Positions 8,990 to 17,543 of a stretch of 64,000 nt of DNA are shown one piece after another. The translations under genes and the position numbers were made by a program. The notes beneath the pieces are model-generated. The model had not been told where the DNA came from. It saw nothing but the letters and a program-made list of their open reading frames with translations, and made no database searches. How positions within the stretch are numbered: the stretch's first letter is position 1; each line of letters begins with the position of its first letter. The stretch is from assembly GCA_963774305.1 (NCBI GenBank), contig CAVZEM010000004.1, forward strand, positions 81,897 to 145,896, written 5' to 3'. The DNA is from DASUPK01 sp963774305 (GTDB taxonomy: Bacteria > Actinomycetota > Thermoleophilia > Solirubrobacterales > 70-9).

Positions 8990-9610
8990 GTGGCCAAGGA
9001 GAGGCTCAAGAGCCCCAGGGCGCGGCTGTTCGTGGCCCTCGAGTTGCCGCAGGACGTCCGCACGGGCGTCGTCGAGTGGCAGCAGAGCGCCCTCGCCGAT
9101 CCCGCCCTGCGGATCGTGAGGCCCGAGGCGCTTCACATCACGCTCGTCTTCCTCGGTTACCAGGCCGAGAAGGACACCAAGAAGATCGCCAAGGCGGCCT
9201 TCGCCACCGACGCCGAGGCTCCCGCCGTTGAGTTGGCGGCGGACCCGGTGGGCGTTCCGCCGGGGAAGCGGCCGCGGCTGATCGCCCTGGGGGCGAACTC
9301 GGAGGAGACCGTGGCGCTGCAGGCCGGGGTGGAGGAGCGCCTGGTCGCCGCCGGCTTCCATGAGCCGGAGAAGCGGGCGTTCTGGCCGCACGTGACCGTG
9401 GCGCGGGTCAAGCCGGAGGCGCGGGGGAGCCGGAAGGCCGCCCTGATCAGGAATCAGCCGCATCCGCTACCCGAACATATGTTCCGGTTCTTCCGTCCGA
9501 CACGTCTGGTGCTCTTCAAGTCCCACCTGCGCAGGACCGGTGCGGAGTATGAGCCGATGGCCGAGTTGGAGCTTCCGACCGCCCACGATGACCAAGAGAC
9601 AGAGAGGTGA
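8990..9610 (+). CDS. thpR: RNA 2',3'-cyclic phosphodiesterase (2H family)
   Basis: Two HxTx motifs of the 2H phosphoesterase superfamily are visible: HITL at residue 49 and HVTV at residue 134. ThpR opens 2',3'-cyclic RNA ends to 2'-phosphates; it was first described as a 2'-5' RNA ligase. Length 206 is within the family range. The GTG start follows a gap of about 90 bases. Its last codons overlap recA's region, and its coding sequence contains a LexA-type box (9473-9484). Confidence 0.9.
   Translation: MAKERLKSPRARLFVALELPQDVRTGVVEWQQSALADPALRIVRPEALHITLVFLGYQAEKDTKKIAKAAFATDAEAPAVELAADPVGVPPGKRPRLIALGANSEETVALQAGVEERLVAAGFHEPEKRAFWPHVTVARVKPEARGSRKAALIRNQPHPLPEHMFRFFRPTRLVLFKSHLRRTGAEYEPMAELELPTAHDDQETER
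9473..9484. promoter_or_regulatory. LexA/SOS-type box ahead of recA
   Basis: The perfect 12-base palindrome GAACATATGTTC matches the actinobacterial and Firmicute SOS consensus GAACNNNNGTTC. It sits inside thpR, 132-143 bases before the recA ATG, so it probably controls a recA promoter internal to thpR. I found no second exact match in the window. Confidence 0.7.
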
Positions 9611-9615
9611 GTGAA

Positions 9616-10782
9616 ATGGCAGATCAGAAGCCCAACTTGAGAGAGGCCGGCGAGAAGGACGCGAAGGCCCGCGACCAGGCGCTGCAGGCGGCCGTCAAGC
9701 AGATCGAGCAGAACTTCGGGCAGGGCGCACTGATGACGCTGGGCGACATCGGCGGATTGAACGTGGAGTCGATCTCCACCGGCGCGCTGCCGCTGGACAT
9801 CGCCCTCGGCGTCGGCGGGGTGCCGCGGGGCCGAATCGTCGAGATCTTCGGGCCGGAGTCGTCCGGTAAGACGACGCTCGTCTACCACATCATCGCCGAG
9901 GCCCAGGCCCGCGGAGGGGTCTGCGCCTTCATCGACACCGAGCACGCGCTCGATCCCGTCTACGCGCGGAAGATCGGTGTCAACACCGACGAGCTGATGA
10001 TCTCCCAGCCCGACTACGGGGAGCAGGCGCTCGAGATCGTCGACGTCCTGGTGCGCTCCGGCGCCGTCGACGTCATCGCGGTGGACTCCGTCGCCGCGCT
10101 CACCCCGCGGGTGGAGCTCGAGGGGCAGATGGGCGATTCCCACGTCGGCCTGCAGGCCCGCCTGATGTCGCAGGCGCTGCGCAAGCTGGCAGGCAACCTG
10201 AACCGCGCCAACACGATCTGCCTGTTCACCAACCAGATCCGCGAGAAGATCGGCGTCATGTTCGGCTCGCCGGAGACCCAGCCGGGCGGCCGGGCGCTCA
10301 AGTTCTATTCCTCGCAGCGCCTCGACATCCGCAGGATCGAGACCCTCAAGGAGGGCACCGAGGCGGTCGGCAACCGGGTCCGCGTCAAGGTCGTGAAGAA
10401 CAAGGTGGCGCCTCCGTTCCGCCAGGCCGAGTTCGACATCGAGTACGGCGTCGGGATCTCGAAGGAGGGCGGCCTGCTCGACATGGCGCTGGAGCACGAC
10501 CTGATCCAGAAGTCCGGTTCCTTCTTCTCCTACGGCGAGACGCGGCTCGGTCAGGGCCGCAACAACACCAAGGAGTTCCTCCGCGACAACCCGGAGTTGG
10601 CCGCGGAGCTCGAGCGAAAGATCCACGAGAAGCTCGGGATAGGCGAGGAAGGCGAGGCGGAGAAGGCGGTGGAAAACGGCAAGCCGGACACCGCAGTCAA
10701 GGCGGTGCCGGAGGAGCAGGCCGAGGAGTCCAAGCCGGCCAAGAAGCCCGACGCAAAGAAGCCCGAGAAGAAGGCCGCCTAG
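9616..10782 (+). CDS. recA: Recombinase RecA
   Basis: RecA forms filaments on single-stranded DNA, catalyses strand exchange and triggers LexA self-cleavage. Walker A GPESSGKTT, the segment VDSVAALTPRVELEGQMGD, loop L2 region TNQIREKIGVMFG and PETQPGGRALKFY are all intact. The ATG at 9616 is chosen because GAGAGGTGAG lies just upstream, one of the few clear ribosome-binding sites here; the GTG at 9607 is the alternative. The C-terminal tail is rich in Lys, Ala and Glu (KPAKKPDAKKPEKKAA), unlike the mainly acidic tail of E. coli RecA. Confidence 0.98.
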   Translation: MADQKPNLREAGEKDAKARDQALQAAVKQIEQNFGQGALMTLGDIGGLNVESISTGALPLDIALGVGGVPRGRIVEIFGPESSGKTTLVYHIIAEAQARGGVCAFIDTEHALDPVYARKIGVNTDELMISQPDYGEQALEIVDVLVRSGAVDVIAVDSVAALTPRVELEGQMGDSHVGLQARLMSQALRKLAGNLNRANTICLFTNQIREKIGVMFGSPETQPGGRALKFYSSQRLDIRRIETLKEGTEAVGNRVRVKVVKNKVAPPFRQAEFDIEYGVGISKEGGLLDMALEHDLIQKSGSFFSYGETRLGQGRNNTKEFLRDNPELAAELERKIHEKLGIGEEGEAEKAVENGKPDTAVKAVPEEQAEESKPAKKPDAKKPEKKAA

Positions 10783-10791
10783 CTCGCGTCC

Positions 10792-11256
10792 GTGGGCGGG
10801 CGCCAGGAGGATCCGTACGAGCTCGCCCTGCGGGCTCTGAGCTACAAGGAGCGCACCGAGTCGGAGCTGCGCGCCTGGCTCGCCGAGCGCGAGGTCGCCG
10901 AGGTCGAGATCGAGGAGGTGATCGCCCTGCTGATGGAGGCTGGCGCGATCGATGATGCGAGCTTCGCCTGCCGCTACGCGGAGGACAAGCGCCAGCTGGC
11001 GGGCTGGGGCCCGGACCGGATCACCGCGGCACTGGAGGGCCGCGGCGTCGCACGGCAGCACATCGACGCGGCCCTGGAGGGAGAGGACTCCGAGACGCAG
11101 TTGGAGCGCGCCGTCGCCCTGCTCGGGGACCGCGGGATGTCATGCGACGACGAGAGAGGGCGGGAGCGTGCCCTGGGGCTGCTCGTCCGGCGCGGATATC
11201 CCCTGGACCTCGCCTATGACGCGGTCAGAAGTGTCGAGCGCCCCTCGCGAAGATAG
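10792..11256 (+). CDS. recX: Regulatory protein RecX
   Basis: RecX binds RecA filaments and limits their activity. The 154-residue protein consists of three-helix repeats typical of the family (ALRALSYKERTESELRAWL ... VIALLMEAGAIDDASFACRYAEDK ... GWGPDRITAALEGRGV). It starts at GTG nine bases after the recA stop and is almost certainly co-transcribed with it. Confidence 0.92.
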   Translation: MGGRQEDPYELALRALSYKERTESELRAWLAEREVAEVEIEEVIALLMEAGAIDDASFACRYAEDKRQLAGWGPDRITAALEGRGVARQHIDAALEGEDSETQLERAVALLGDRGMSCDDERGRERALGLLVRRGYPLDLAYDAVRSVERPSRR

Positions 11257-11268
11257 GATCCGCGCCGT

Positions 11269-11829
11269 ATGGACGGCAATTTCTTCTTCGTCATCGGAAT
11301 CGTGCTGGTGGTCGCCGCCGTCGGAATCTCGTTCATCGGGATCCGCCGCAGCGACTCGTTCCCGCCGAGTCGCGGGGTCCTGCTCGGCGTGATCGCGCTG
11401 TTCGTGGCCATCGTCGGAACGACGATGGCCTTCGCGATCGTCAAGTCGGTGGACGAGCAGAACAAACGGAACGACGAGCTCGCCAAGGAGGAGGGGACGA
11501 CCTCAACCACAGCAACGGGGCCGGTCGAGTCGCTCGACGTCTCCTCACCCTCCGACGGCTCTCTGGTCTACCAGCCCAACGGACTCCAGGCCAAGCCCGG
11601 CAACGTGGAGATCACCTATGACAACCCCTCGCAGGTCCCGCACAGCATCGCCGTCGCAACCGCGAACGGGAACGTCCTGGGCCAGGTGCAGCCATTCACC
11701 AACGGCAAGCAGTCGGTCACTCTGACCAACCTGGCCCCGGGCAAGTACGTCTTCTACTGCACCGTCCCGGGCCATCGCGAGGCCGGGATGCAGGGTGACC
11801 TGACGGTCCTGGGAGGACCGACGCCATAG
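11269..11829 (+). CDS. Membrane-anchored cupredoxin
   Basis: Two N-terminal membrane segments (about 5-25 and 36-60) are followed by a plastocyanin-like domain. A type I copper site is complete: His125 (PHSIAV), Cys164, His169 and Met174 in YCTVPGHREAGM. It should be a one-electron carrier on the outer face of the membrane, perhaps serving a terminal oxidase or copper reductase. ATG at 11269 follows TAGGAT (11254-11259) by nine bases, so it has its own leaderless-type promoter despite the short distance from recX. Confidence 0.88.
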   Translation: MDGNFFFVIGIVLVVAAVGISFIGIRRSDSFPPSRGVLLGVIALFVAIVGTTMAFAIVKSVDEQNKRNDELAKEEGTTSTTATGPVESLDVSSPSDGSLVYQPNGLQAKPGNVEITYDNPSQVPHSIAVATANGNVLGQVQPFTNGKQSVTLTNLAPGKYVFYCTVPGHREAGMQGDLTVLGGPTP

Positions 11830-11839
11830 GCAGAAGCTC

Positions 11840-11866
11840 GTATAGCCCCGCTTACGGGTGCTATAC
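11840..11866. promoter_or_regulatory. Inverted repeat over the promoter of the small HTH gene
   Basis: GTATAGCCCC (11840-11849) and GGGTGCTATAC (11856-11866) form a dyad with one bulged base. The right arm contains TATACA, six bases before the ATG at 11874, and so probably overlaps the -10 element. This looks like an autoregulatory operator. Confidence 0.5.
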
Positions 11867-11873
11867 AGGCCGG

Positions 11874-12176
11874 ATGATCGCCGAGACCGAGGCGGAGCGC
11901 CTCAGGAAGGCTCATGCCGCCTTTGAGCGGGCGCGCGGGCGGGCCTGGGTCGAGCGGGTTCGGGTCGGCCTCGAGCACCGGCGCGCGATGCGCCGGATCG
12001 ACGAGGACGTCGCTCGGGTGCGTCTCGGGCGGGACAGGCTGATCAGGGAGGCTGTGGCGGCCGGGGGCAGCTACCGGGAGGTGGCGGGCGCCCTGGGCCT
12101 CTCTCACAGCCGCATCCAGCAGATCGTCAGCGACCGCAAGCCCGCTCAATCTCGGAGCGGAGGGCGAAGCCCGTAG
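11874..12176 (+). CDS. Small HTH protein, unknown regulator
   Basis: A 100-residue basic protein: a long charged N-terminal helix (EAERLRKAHAAFERARGRAW) followed by a C-terminal helix-turn-helix resembling sigma-70 region 4 or an HTH_38-type fold (SYREVAGALGLSHSRIQQIV). It probably binds DNA. The inverted repeat overlapping its promoter suggests self-control, and the half-site recurs behind ftsK. The last eight codons run into a dispersed repeat (12154 onward), so the C-terminus SRSGGRSP may be incidental. Confidence 0.65.
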   Translation: MIAETEAERLRKAHAAFERARGRAWVERVRVGLEHRRAMRRIDEDVARVRLGRDRLIREAVAAGGSYREVAGALGLSHSRIQQIVSDRKPAQSRSGGRSP

Positions 12177-12212
12177 CGACTTGAGTTGGGCGGGCGCAGG
12201 CGGTCGCGCCTG
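12154..12212. repeat. Dispersed structured repeat, copy 1 of 2
   Basis: The sequence ggagcggagggcg(a/t)agcccgtagcgacttg followed by a second hairpin recurs at 19475-19532. First hairpin: gggc-gaa-gccc. Second hairpin: arms 12191-12197 and 12206-12212. It overlaps the end of the HTH gene and lies upstream of miaB. Confidence 0.6.
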
Positions 12213-12241
12213 ATGCCGAAGGGGTCTAAATTTGCCCAACC

Positions 12242-13564
12242 ATGGCGCGCAGCTACCACGTCACCACGTTCGGCTGCCAGATGAACGAGCACGACTCCGA
12301 GCGCATGAAGGGGATGCTGGACTCGCTCGGATACGCGGAGTCACCCGATCGGGAGGGGGCGGACCTGATCCTCTTCAACACCTGCTCGATCAGGGAGTCG
12401 GCGGACAACCGCTTCATCGCCCACCTGGGGGAGGCGAAGCGCCTCAAGTCGGAGGACCCGTCGCGAGTCGTCGGCGTCGGGGGCTGCTGGGCGCAGTCGG
12501 TGAAGGACGATGTCTTCAGGCGCTTCCCGTTCGTCGACGTCGCCTTCGGCCCGGGGCAGATACACAGGCTGGCGGAGTTCCTGACCTCGGACTCGCTCAC
12601 GGCCCAGGGCTACTTCGAGTTCGAGGACGTCTCCGGACATCTGCCGATGAAGAGGGCGCGCGAGTTCCAGGCCTGGGTGCAGATCTCGCAGGGCTGCAAC
12701 TGCGTCTGCTCGTATTGCATCGTGCCGTCGGTGCGTGGGCGCGAGGCGAGCCGCGACCCGGAGGAGCTGATCGCCGAGATCGAGCGCCTCGCCGGCGACG
12801 GAGTCAGCGAGATCACCCTGCTGGGACAGAACGTGAACAGCTACGGCCGCGACCTGCCCAGGGAGAGCCGGATCAGCTTCGCCGAGCTGCTCACGCGAGT
12901 CGACGCCGTCCAGGGGGTGGACCGCATCCGCTACACGAGCCCGCACCCGAAGGACATGAAGGAGGACGTCGTCCGTGCCCACGCGGAGCTCGGCGCGCTC
13001 TGCGAGCACATTCACCTGCCGTTGCAGTCCGGGTCCACGCCCGTCCTGAAGCGCATGCGCCGCACCTACAGCCGCGAGCGCTACATGGATCGCGTCGCGC
13101 TGATCCGCGAGCACGTCCCGGACTGCGCGATCACCACGGACATCATCGTCGGCTTCCCCGGTGAGACCGACGAGGATTTCGAGCAGACGCTCGAGGTGGT
13201 CGACGAGGTCGGCTACGACGGCGCCTTCACCTTCATCTTCTCCCCGCGCCGCGGCACCGAGGCCGCGGGCTTCGAAGATCAGCTGCCGCACGCGACGAAG
13301 CGCGAGCGGATGGAGCGCCTGGTGGAGCTGGTCCAGCGCCGCGCGCGCGAGCGGGGCGAGCGCTTCGTCGGCCGGACCATGGATGTTCTGGTCGAAGGCC
13401 CGAGCCGCACCGACGCTTCGCGGCTGCGCGGCCGGACCCGCCACAACAAGACGGTCAACTTCGATGGCACCGCCGCCCCCGGCGAGACGGTCGAGGTGGA
13501 GATCACCGGCGCGACCTCGACGACGCTCTCGGGCGCCGAGCGCCTGCTCAGCCGCGCGGCTTGA
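12242..13564 (+). CDS. miaB: tRNA-2-methylthio-N6-dimethylallyladenosine synthase
   Basis: A radical-SAM enzyme that adds a methylthio group to i6A37 of tRNAs reading UNN codons. The N-terminal UPF0004 domain carries three iron-sulfur cysteines (FGCQMN, FNTCSIR, GGCWAQ). The radical-SAM cluster motif is in SQGCNCVCSYCIVPSVRG, and a TRAM domain (about 370-438) ends the protein. ATG at 12242 follows TAAATT (12227-12232) by nine bases. It heads a tight operon with miaA, which makes its substrate. Confidence 0.96.
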   Translation: MARSYHVTTFGCQMNEHDSERMKGMLDSLGYAESPDREGADLILFNTCSIRESADNRFIAHLGEAKRLKSEDPSRVVGVGGCWAQSVKDDVFRRFPFVDVAFGPGQIHRLAEFLTSDSLTAQGYFEFEDVSGHLPMKRAREFQAWVQISQGCNCVCSYCIVPSVRGREASRDPEELIAEIERLAGDGVSEITLLGQNVNSYGRDLPRESRISFAELLTRVDAVQGVDRIRYTSPHPKDMKEDVVRAHAELGALCEHIHLPLQSGSTPVLKRMRRTYSRERYMDRVALIREHVPDCAITTDIIVGFPGETDEDFEQTLEVVDEVGYDGAFTFIFSPRRGTEAAGFEDQLPHATKRERMERLVELVQRRARERGERFVGRTMDVLVEGPSRTDASRLRGRTRHNKTVNFDGTAAPGETVEVEITGATSTTLSGAERLLSRAA

Positions 13565-14475
13565 GGGTCCTCGCGCTCTTCGGCCCGACGGCTGTAGGCA
13601 AGACCGGGGTTGCCATCGCGGTCGCCGAGCGCCTGAGGGAGCACGGTGAGGATCCCGTCGCCGTCAACTGCGACTCGATCCAGGTCTACCGGGGCCTCGA
13701 GACCCTGAGTGGCGCCGCGACGGCCGAAGAGCGCAAGCGCCTCGAGCACCGGCTGCTCTCCTTCGTCGAGCCGGGGGAGGAGTTCAGCGCCGGCCGCTAC
13801 GCCGAGGCCGCTCACCGCGAGATCGACTCGCTGCTGGCCGAGGGTCGCCGCCCGATCGTGGTCGGCGGCACCGGCCTCTACCTGAGAGCGGCGCTGGCCG
13901 AGCTCGACCTGAGGCCGCCCGTGCCGCGCAAGATCCGCGACGACGTGGAGCGCGAGATCGCGGAGCGCGGCCCCGAGGCGCTGCACGCCGAGCTCGACCA
14001 GGATCTGGCGGCCAACGTCGACCCGAACGACCGCAAGCGGATCGCCCGCCTGACGGAATTGGCCCGAGCGGGCATCGAGGCGGCGGCCGGCGCCGAGGGC
14101 ATGTGGACCGCGGAGCTTCGCCAGGCGACACTCCTTGTCGGCCTGACGATGGACCGCGAGCGCCTGGCGGAGCGCATCGACGCTCGCGTCGACGAGATGA
14201 TCGCGGCGGGGGCCGCGGAGGAGGCGCGGGCGGCCCTCGAAGCCGGCCCGTCACGCACGGCGCGCGCGGCGCTCGGCTTCGAGCAGCTCGTCTCGGACAT
14301 AGACGCCGCGCCGTCGGCCGAGGCGATCGAATCGATCAAAGCGGCGCATCGCTCATACGCGCGCCGCCAGCTCACCTGGATGCGGCGCATGGAGGGGGTG
14401 GAGCTGATCGACCGAACGGACCGCGATGATGACGGCGTGGCGGCGGAGATCGCAGACAGGCTCGGATCTGGATGA
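13561..14475 (+). CDS. miaA: tRNA dimethylallyltransferase
   Basis: Transfers dimethylallyl from DMAPP to A37 of tRNA, the step before MiaB. P-loop GPTAVGKT, the substrate motif NCDSIQVYRGL, and GGTGLYLRA are present. The TTG start at 13561 overlaps the miaB stop (TTGA) and the gene ends by overlapping dapF (ATGA). At 304 residues it is of normal length. Confidence 0.95.
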   Translation: MRVLALFGPTAVGKTGVAIAVAERLREHGEDPVAVNCDSIQVYRGLETLSGAATAEERKRLEHRLLSFVEPGEEFSAGRYAEAAHREIDSLLAEGRRPIVVGGTGLYLRAALAELDLRPPVPRKIRDDVEREIAERGPEALHAELDQDLAANVDPNDRKRIARLTELARAGIEAAAGAEGMWTAELRQATLLVGLTMDRERLAERIDARVDEMIAAGAAEEARAALEAGPSRTARAALGFEQLVSDIDAAPSAEAIESIKAAHRSYARRQLTWMRRMEGVELIDRTDRDDDGVAAEIADRLGSG

Positions 14476-15314
14476 AATTCGAGAAGTGGCAGGCCCTGGG
14501 CAACGACTATCTGATCGTGGAGGCGGCGGCGCTGCCCTGGGAGCTAACCCCGGCCCGGATCAGGCGGATCTGTGACCCGCACTTCGGCGTCGGTTCCGAC
14601 GGAATCCTGCTGCTCGCACCGGTGGAGGACCCGGAGTACGTGGCCGAGCTTCGGATCTTCAATCCAGATGGCTCCGAGGCCGAGCTCTCCGGGAACGGAG
14701 CGCGCGAGGCCGTCATGTACCTGCGCCGGTCGGGCTGGACCGACGCGGACGAGTTCACGATCCTGACCAAGGCGGGGCCGATCAAGCCGACGATCAGGTC
14801 CGATCGGGAATGCACGCTGGAGATGGGCAGGGCGAGCACCACTTCGCCCGACTTCCCCTCGGGAGGAGAGGATGGCCGTGGCGAGGTCCAGGCCGGCGGC
14901 CGGACCTGGTCCTTCCAGCACGTCTCGATCGGCAACCCCCAGTGCGCGATCGCCGTCGGCGAGGACCTCGAGTCTCTGGACCTGCCGGCGATAGGGCCGG
15001 AGATCGAGAACAGTGAGCTCTTTCCCAATCGCACCAACGTGAGCTTCTTCCGAACCGACGGCGACCGCGTCCGCGCGCGGATCTTCGAGCGCGGGGTGGG
15101 GGAGACGCTCTCCTCCGGCACCGGCGCGTCAGGCGCCGCGGTCGCGGCTCACCTGGCCGGTGCGCCGGGCGAGCTGACGGTCGAGCTCGACGGCGGCGAG
15201 CTGCAGGTCGAGATCGGCGAGGAGCTGGCCGTCCGCCTCACCGGCTGGGCGGTGCCGGTGTATGCGGGCGAGCTCTCCGCCGAGCTCCGGCGCGCGCTGG
15301 AGGGGCTCGGCTAG
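14472..15314 (+). CDS. dapF: DapF-family protein lacking both catalytic cysteines
   Basis: Diaminopimelate epimerase fold by N-terminal KWQALGNDYLIVEA, the GxGSDGIL segment, FNPDGSEAELSGNGARE, SIGNPQCAI and ERGVGETLSSGTGASGAA. In canonical DapF the two acid-base cysteines occur in CGNG and in CG(T/S)G. Here both are serine: Ser73 before GNG and Ser215 before GTG. The other cysteines (RRICD, RECTL, NPQCA) are not at catalytic positions. The gene is intact and overlaps miaA. It may be an epimerase with altered chemistry, a non-catalytic homolog, or an enzyme with another substrate. Position next to dapL favours a diaminopimelate link. Confidence 0.85.
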   Translation: MKFEKWQALGNDYLIVEAAALPWELTPARIRRICDPHFGVGSDGILLLAPVEDPEYVAELRIFNPDGSEAELSGNGAREAVMYLRRSGWTDADEFTILTKAGPIKPTIRSDRECTLEMGRASTTSPDFPSGGEDGRGEVQAGGRTWSFQHVSIGNPQCAIAVGEDLESLDLPAIGPEIENSELFPNRTNVSFFRTDGDRVRARIFERGVGETLSSGTGASGAAVAAHLAGAPGELTVELDGGELQVEIGEELAVRLTGWAVPVYAGELSAELRRALEGLG

Positions 15315-15343
15315 CCCCGCGGGTCCCTAGTGTTCCGGATCCG

Positions 15344-16537
15344 ATGGCCGCGCCCGTGAAGAAGAGAGGCCTGGCGGCGCCCTCCGAGCGCCTCGAGGCG
15401 ATCCCGCCGTACATGTTCGCCGAGCTCGAGCGGCGGATCGAGGCGAAGCGCGACGAGGGGATCGACGTGATCAGCCTCGGGATCGGCGACCCGGACACGC
15501 CGACCTTCCGCTACGTGGTCGAGGCGATGCGTGAGGCGGTGGGAGATCCCTCGACGCAGAAGTACCCGAGCAACCGCGGGCGACAGGAATTCCGCGAGGC
15601 CTTCGCCGACTTCTATCTCCAGCGCTTCGGGGTCGAGATCGATCCGATCGACGAGGTGATGCCGGCGATCGGCGCCAAGGAGTGCATCTACAACCTCTGC
15701 TTCGCCTTCCTCGATCCGGGTGATGTCGCGCTGTCGGCTGATCCGGGCTACCCGGTCTACACCGGCGGACCGGTGCTCGCCGGTGCCGAGGCGTTTCTCC
15801 TTCCGCTCCGCCCGAGTCTCGGGTTCGTCCCCGACCTCGACGCGATTCCCGAGGAGAAGCTCGAGGCCGCGAGGCTCCTCTTCATCAACTATCCGAACAA
15901 CCCGACCGGGGCGGTCGTGCCGGACGGCTTCTTCGAGCGGGTGATCGAACTGGCTCGACGGCACGAGATCCTGGTCGTCCACGACAACGCCTACTCGGAG
16001 ACGACCTACGACCGCTACGTGGCGCCCAGCTTCCTGGCCACACCTGGGGCGAAGGAGGTCGGGGTCGAGGTCTTCTCGCTCTCCAAGGGCTACAACATGA
16101 CCGGCTGGCGGTGCGCGGCGATCCTCGGCAACGCCGAGGCGATCAGGACCTACTGGCGCCTCAAGACCAACGTGGACTCGGGCCTGTTCGAGGCCGTTCA
16201 GCTGGCCGGGGCGGCGGCGCTGCGCGGCCCGCGCAAGGAGGTCGACCAGATGTGCCGCATCTACCAGCACCGCCGCGACCTCGTGGTGGGCGCGCTGGCG
16301 GACATCGGGGTCGAGGTGGAGGCCCCCAAGGGCACGATCTACATCTGGGCGCCGGTCCCGGACGGCCATACGTCGTCCTCATTCGCCGAGCTGGTGCTCG
16401 AGGAGGCTGCGGTCGTCGTCTCGCCCGGATCGATGTACGGCCCGAGCGGCGAGGGCTTCTTCCGGATCTCGCTGACCACGCCGGACGAGCTCCTCACCGA
16501 GGCCGTCCAGCGCCTGCGGGCTCACCTCACCCCCTGA
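15344..16537 (+). CDS. dapL: LL-diaminopimelate aminotransferase (class I/II PLP fold)
   Basis: Fold-type I aminotransferase with the PLP lysine in SLSKGYNMTGWR, the substrate region YPNNPTGA and DPGYPVY. DapL converts tetrahydrodipicolinate directly to LL-diaminopimelate, bypassing DapD/DapC/DapE; the neighbouring dapF homolog supports that assignment over a generic aspartate aminotransferase. ATG at 15344 follows TAGTGT (15328-15333) by ten bases, so it has its own promoter. Length 397 is typical. Confidence 0.82.
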   Translation: MAAPVKKRGLAAPSERLEAIPPYMFAELERRIEAKRDEGIDVISLGIGDPDTPTFRYVVEAMREAVGDPSTQKYPSNRGRQEFREAFADFYLQRFGVEIDPIDEVMPAIGAKECIYNLCFAFLDPGDVALSADPGYPVYTGGPVLAGAEAFLLPLRPSLGFVPDLDAIPEEKLEAARLLFINYPNNPTGAVVPDGFFERVIELARRHEILVVHDNAYSETTYDRYVAPSFLATPGAKEVGVEVFSLSKGYNMTGWRCAAILGNAEAIRTYWRLKTNVDSGLFEAVQLAGAAALRGPRKEVDQMCRIYQHRRDLVVGALADIGVEVEAPKGTIYIWAPVPDGHTSSSFAELVLEEAAVVVSPGSMYGPSGEGFFRISLTTPDELLTEAVQRLRAHLTP

Positions 16538-16661
16538 GCGGCGCGTCTGCCGGCCGAAACCCCTACGGTGGTCGAGGCGGGATTCTCGGCAGCGGGGGCG
16601 AACCGGCCTTTATCGGAGCCTCAGCTAAAGACGCGAGCGTGTCGCGCCGACCCTTCACCTG

Positions 16662-17522
16662 ATGAGCGAAATCGGACTGATACTCGCAATGGGCTGCGCC
16701 CTGATCTCGGGCGTGGCGCTGTTGTGCAAACACCGCGGCGCCGTAAACGCCCCTGACGTGGCGATGCGGAGCCCCCTGCGCAGTGCCTCGGCCCTGTTTC
16801 GCTCCCGATGGTGGGCGATCGGCTTCGGCCTCGCCTTCCTCGCCTGGTGTCTGCACGTGGCGGCGCTCTCGATGGCGCCCCTGTCGCTGGTCCAGGCGGT
16901 GATCGCGGGAGGCCTGGCCATGCTGGCCATTCCCGCCCGGCGCTGGTTCGGGATCGCGGTCTGCAAGCGCGAGATGGCCGGGATCGGCCTCTGTGCGGCC
17001 GGTCTGGGCTTCCTGGCCCTCACGGCCGGACACGCGCGCTCCGGGATCGGCTTCGACCCCGTGACGATGCTGGGCTTCCAATGCGGAATGCTGACGATCG
17101 GCGGCCTGCTCATCCTGACCGCGAGCAATGGACGGCTCCTCGCCCAGGGTTCGATGCTGATGGCGATCGCGGCGGGGACCCTGCTCGGCGTTTCCGACAT
17201 CTCGCTCAAGGCTCTCGCGGAGCTCGTCCCGGCCGATCCCGTGGCGCTGCTCAGCCCGTGGACCCTGACGGCGATCGTCGGCGGCCTCGGGGCGTTTCTC
17301 GCTCTGGGCCGCGGTCTTCAGACCGGTGAGCCGGTCGCGGTGATCGTCGCCTTCTCCGCGGCGGCAACCCTCGGTTCCATCGCGGGTGGAATCGTCGTCT
17401 TCGGCGACCCCATGGGCTCCGACGCAGTCGCCGTCATCGGCCGCTCACTCGCCTTCGTGGCGGTGGTCGGCGCCGCCGCTCTGCTGCCCATGGTTCCGCG
17501 GCAGCCGGTCTCAGCACCCTGA
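16662..17522 (+). CDS. DMT-type membrane transporter
   Basis: A 286-residue protein with nine to ten predicted membrane helices, in two similar halves, the layout of drug/metabolite (EamA-like) or NIPA-like transporters. Segments include IGLILAMGCALISGVALL, WWAIGFGLAFLAWCLHVAAL and VMSVIV-like hydrophobic repeats near the end. The substrate is unknown. No clear -10 or ribosome-binding site was seen before its ATG, which follows a gap of about 120 bases. Confidence 0.7.
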   Translation: MSEIGLILAMGCALISGVALLCKHRGAVNAPDVAMRSPLRSASALFRSRWWAIGFGLAFLAWCLHVAALSMAPLSLVQAVIAGGLAMLAIPARRWFGIAVCKREMAGIGLCAAGLGFLALTAGHARSGIGFDPVTMLGFQCGMLTIGGLLILTASNGRLLAQGSMLMAIAAGTLLGVSDISLKALAELVPADPVALLSPWTLTAIVGGLGAFLALGRGLQTGEPVAVIVAFSAAATLGSIAGGIVVFGDPMGSDAVAVIGRSLAFVAVVGAAALLPMVPRQPVSAP

Positions 17523-17543
17523 GCGCCGCCTAACATCCAGGTA

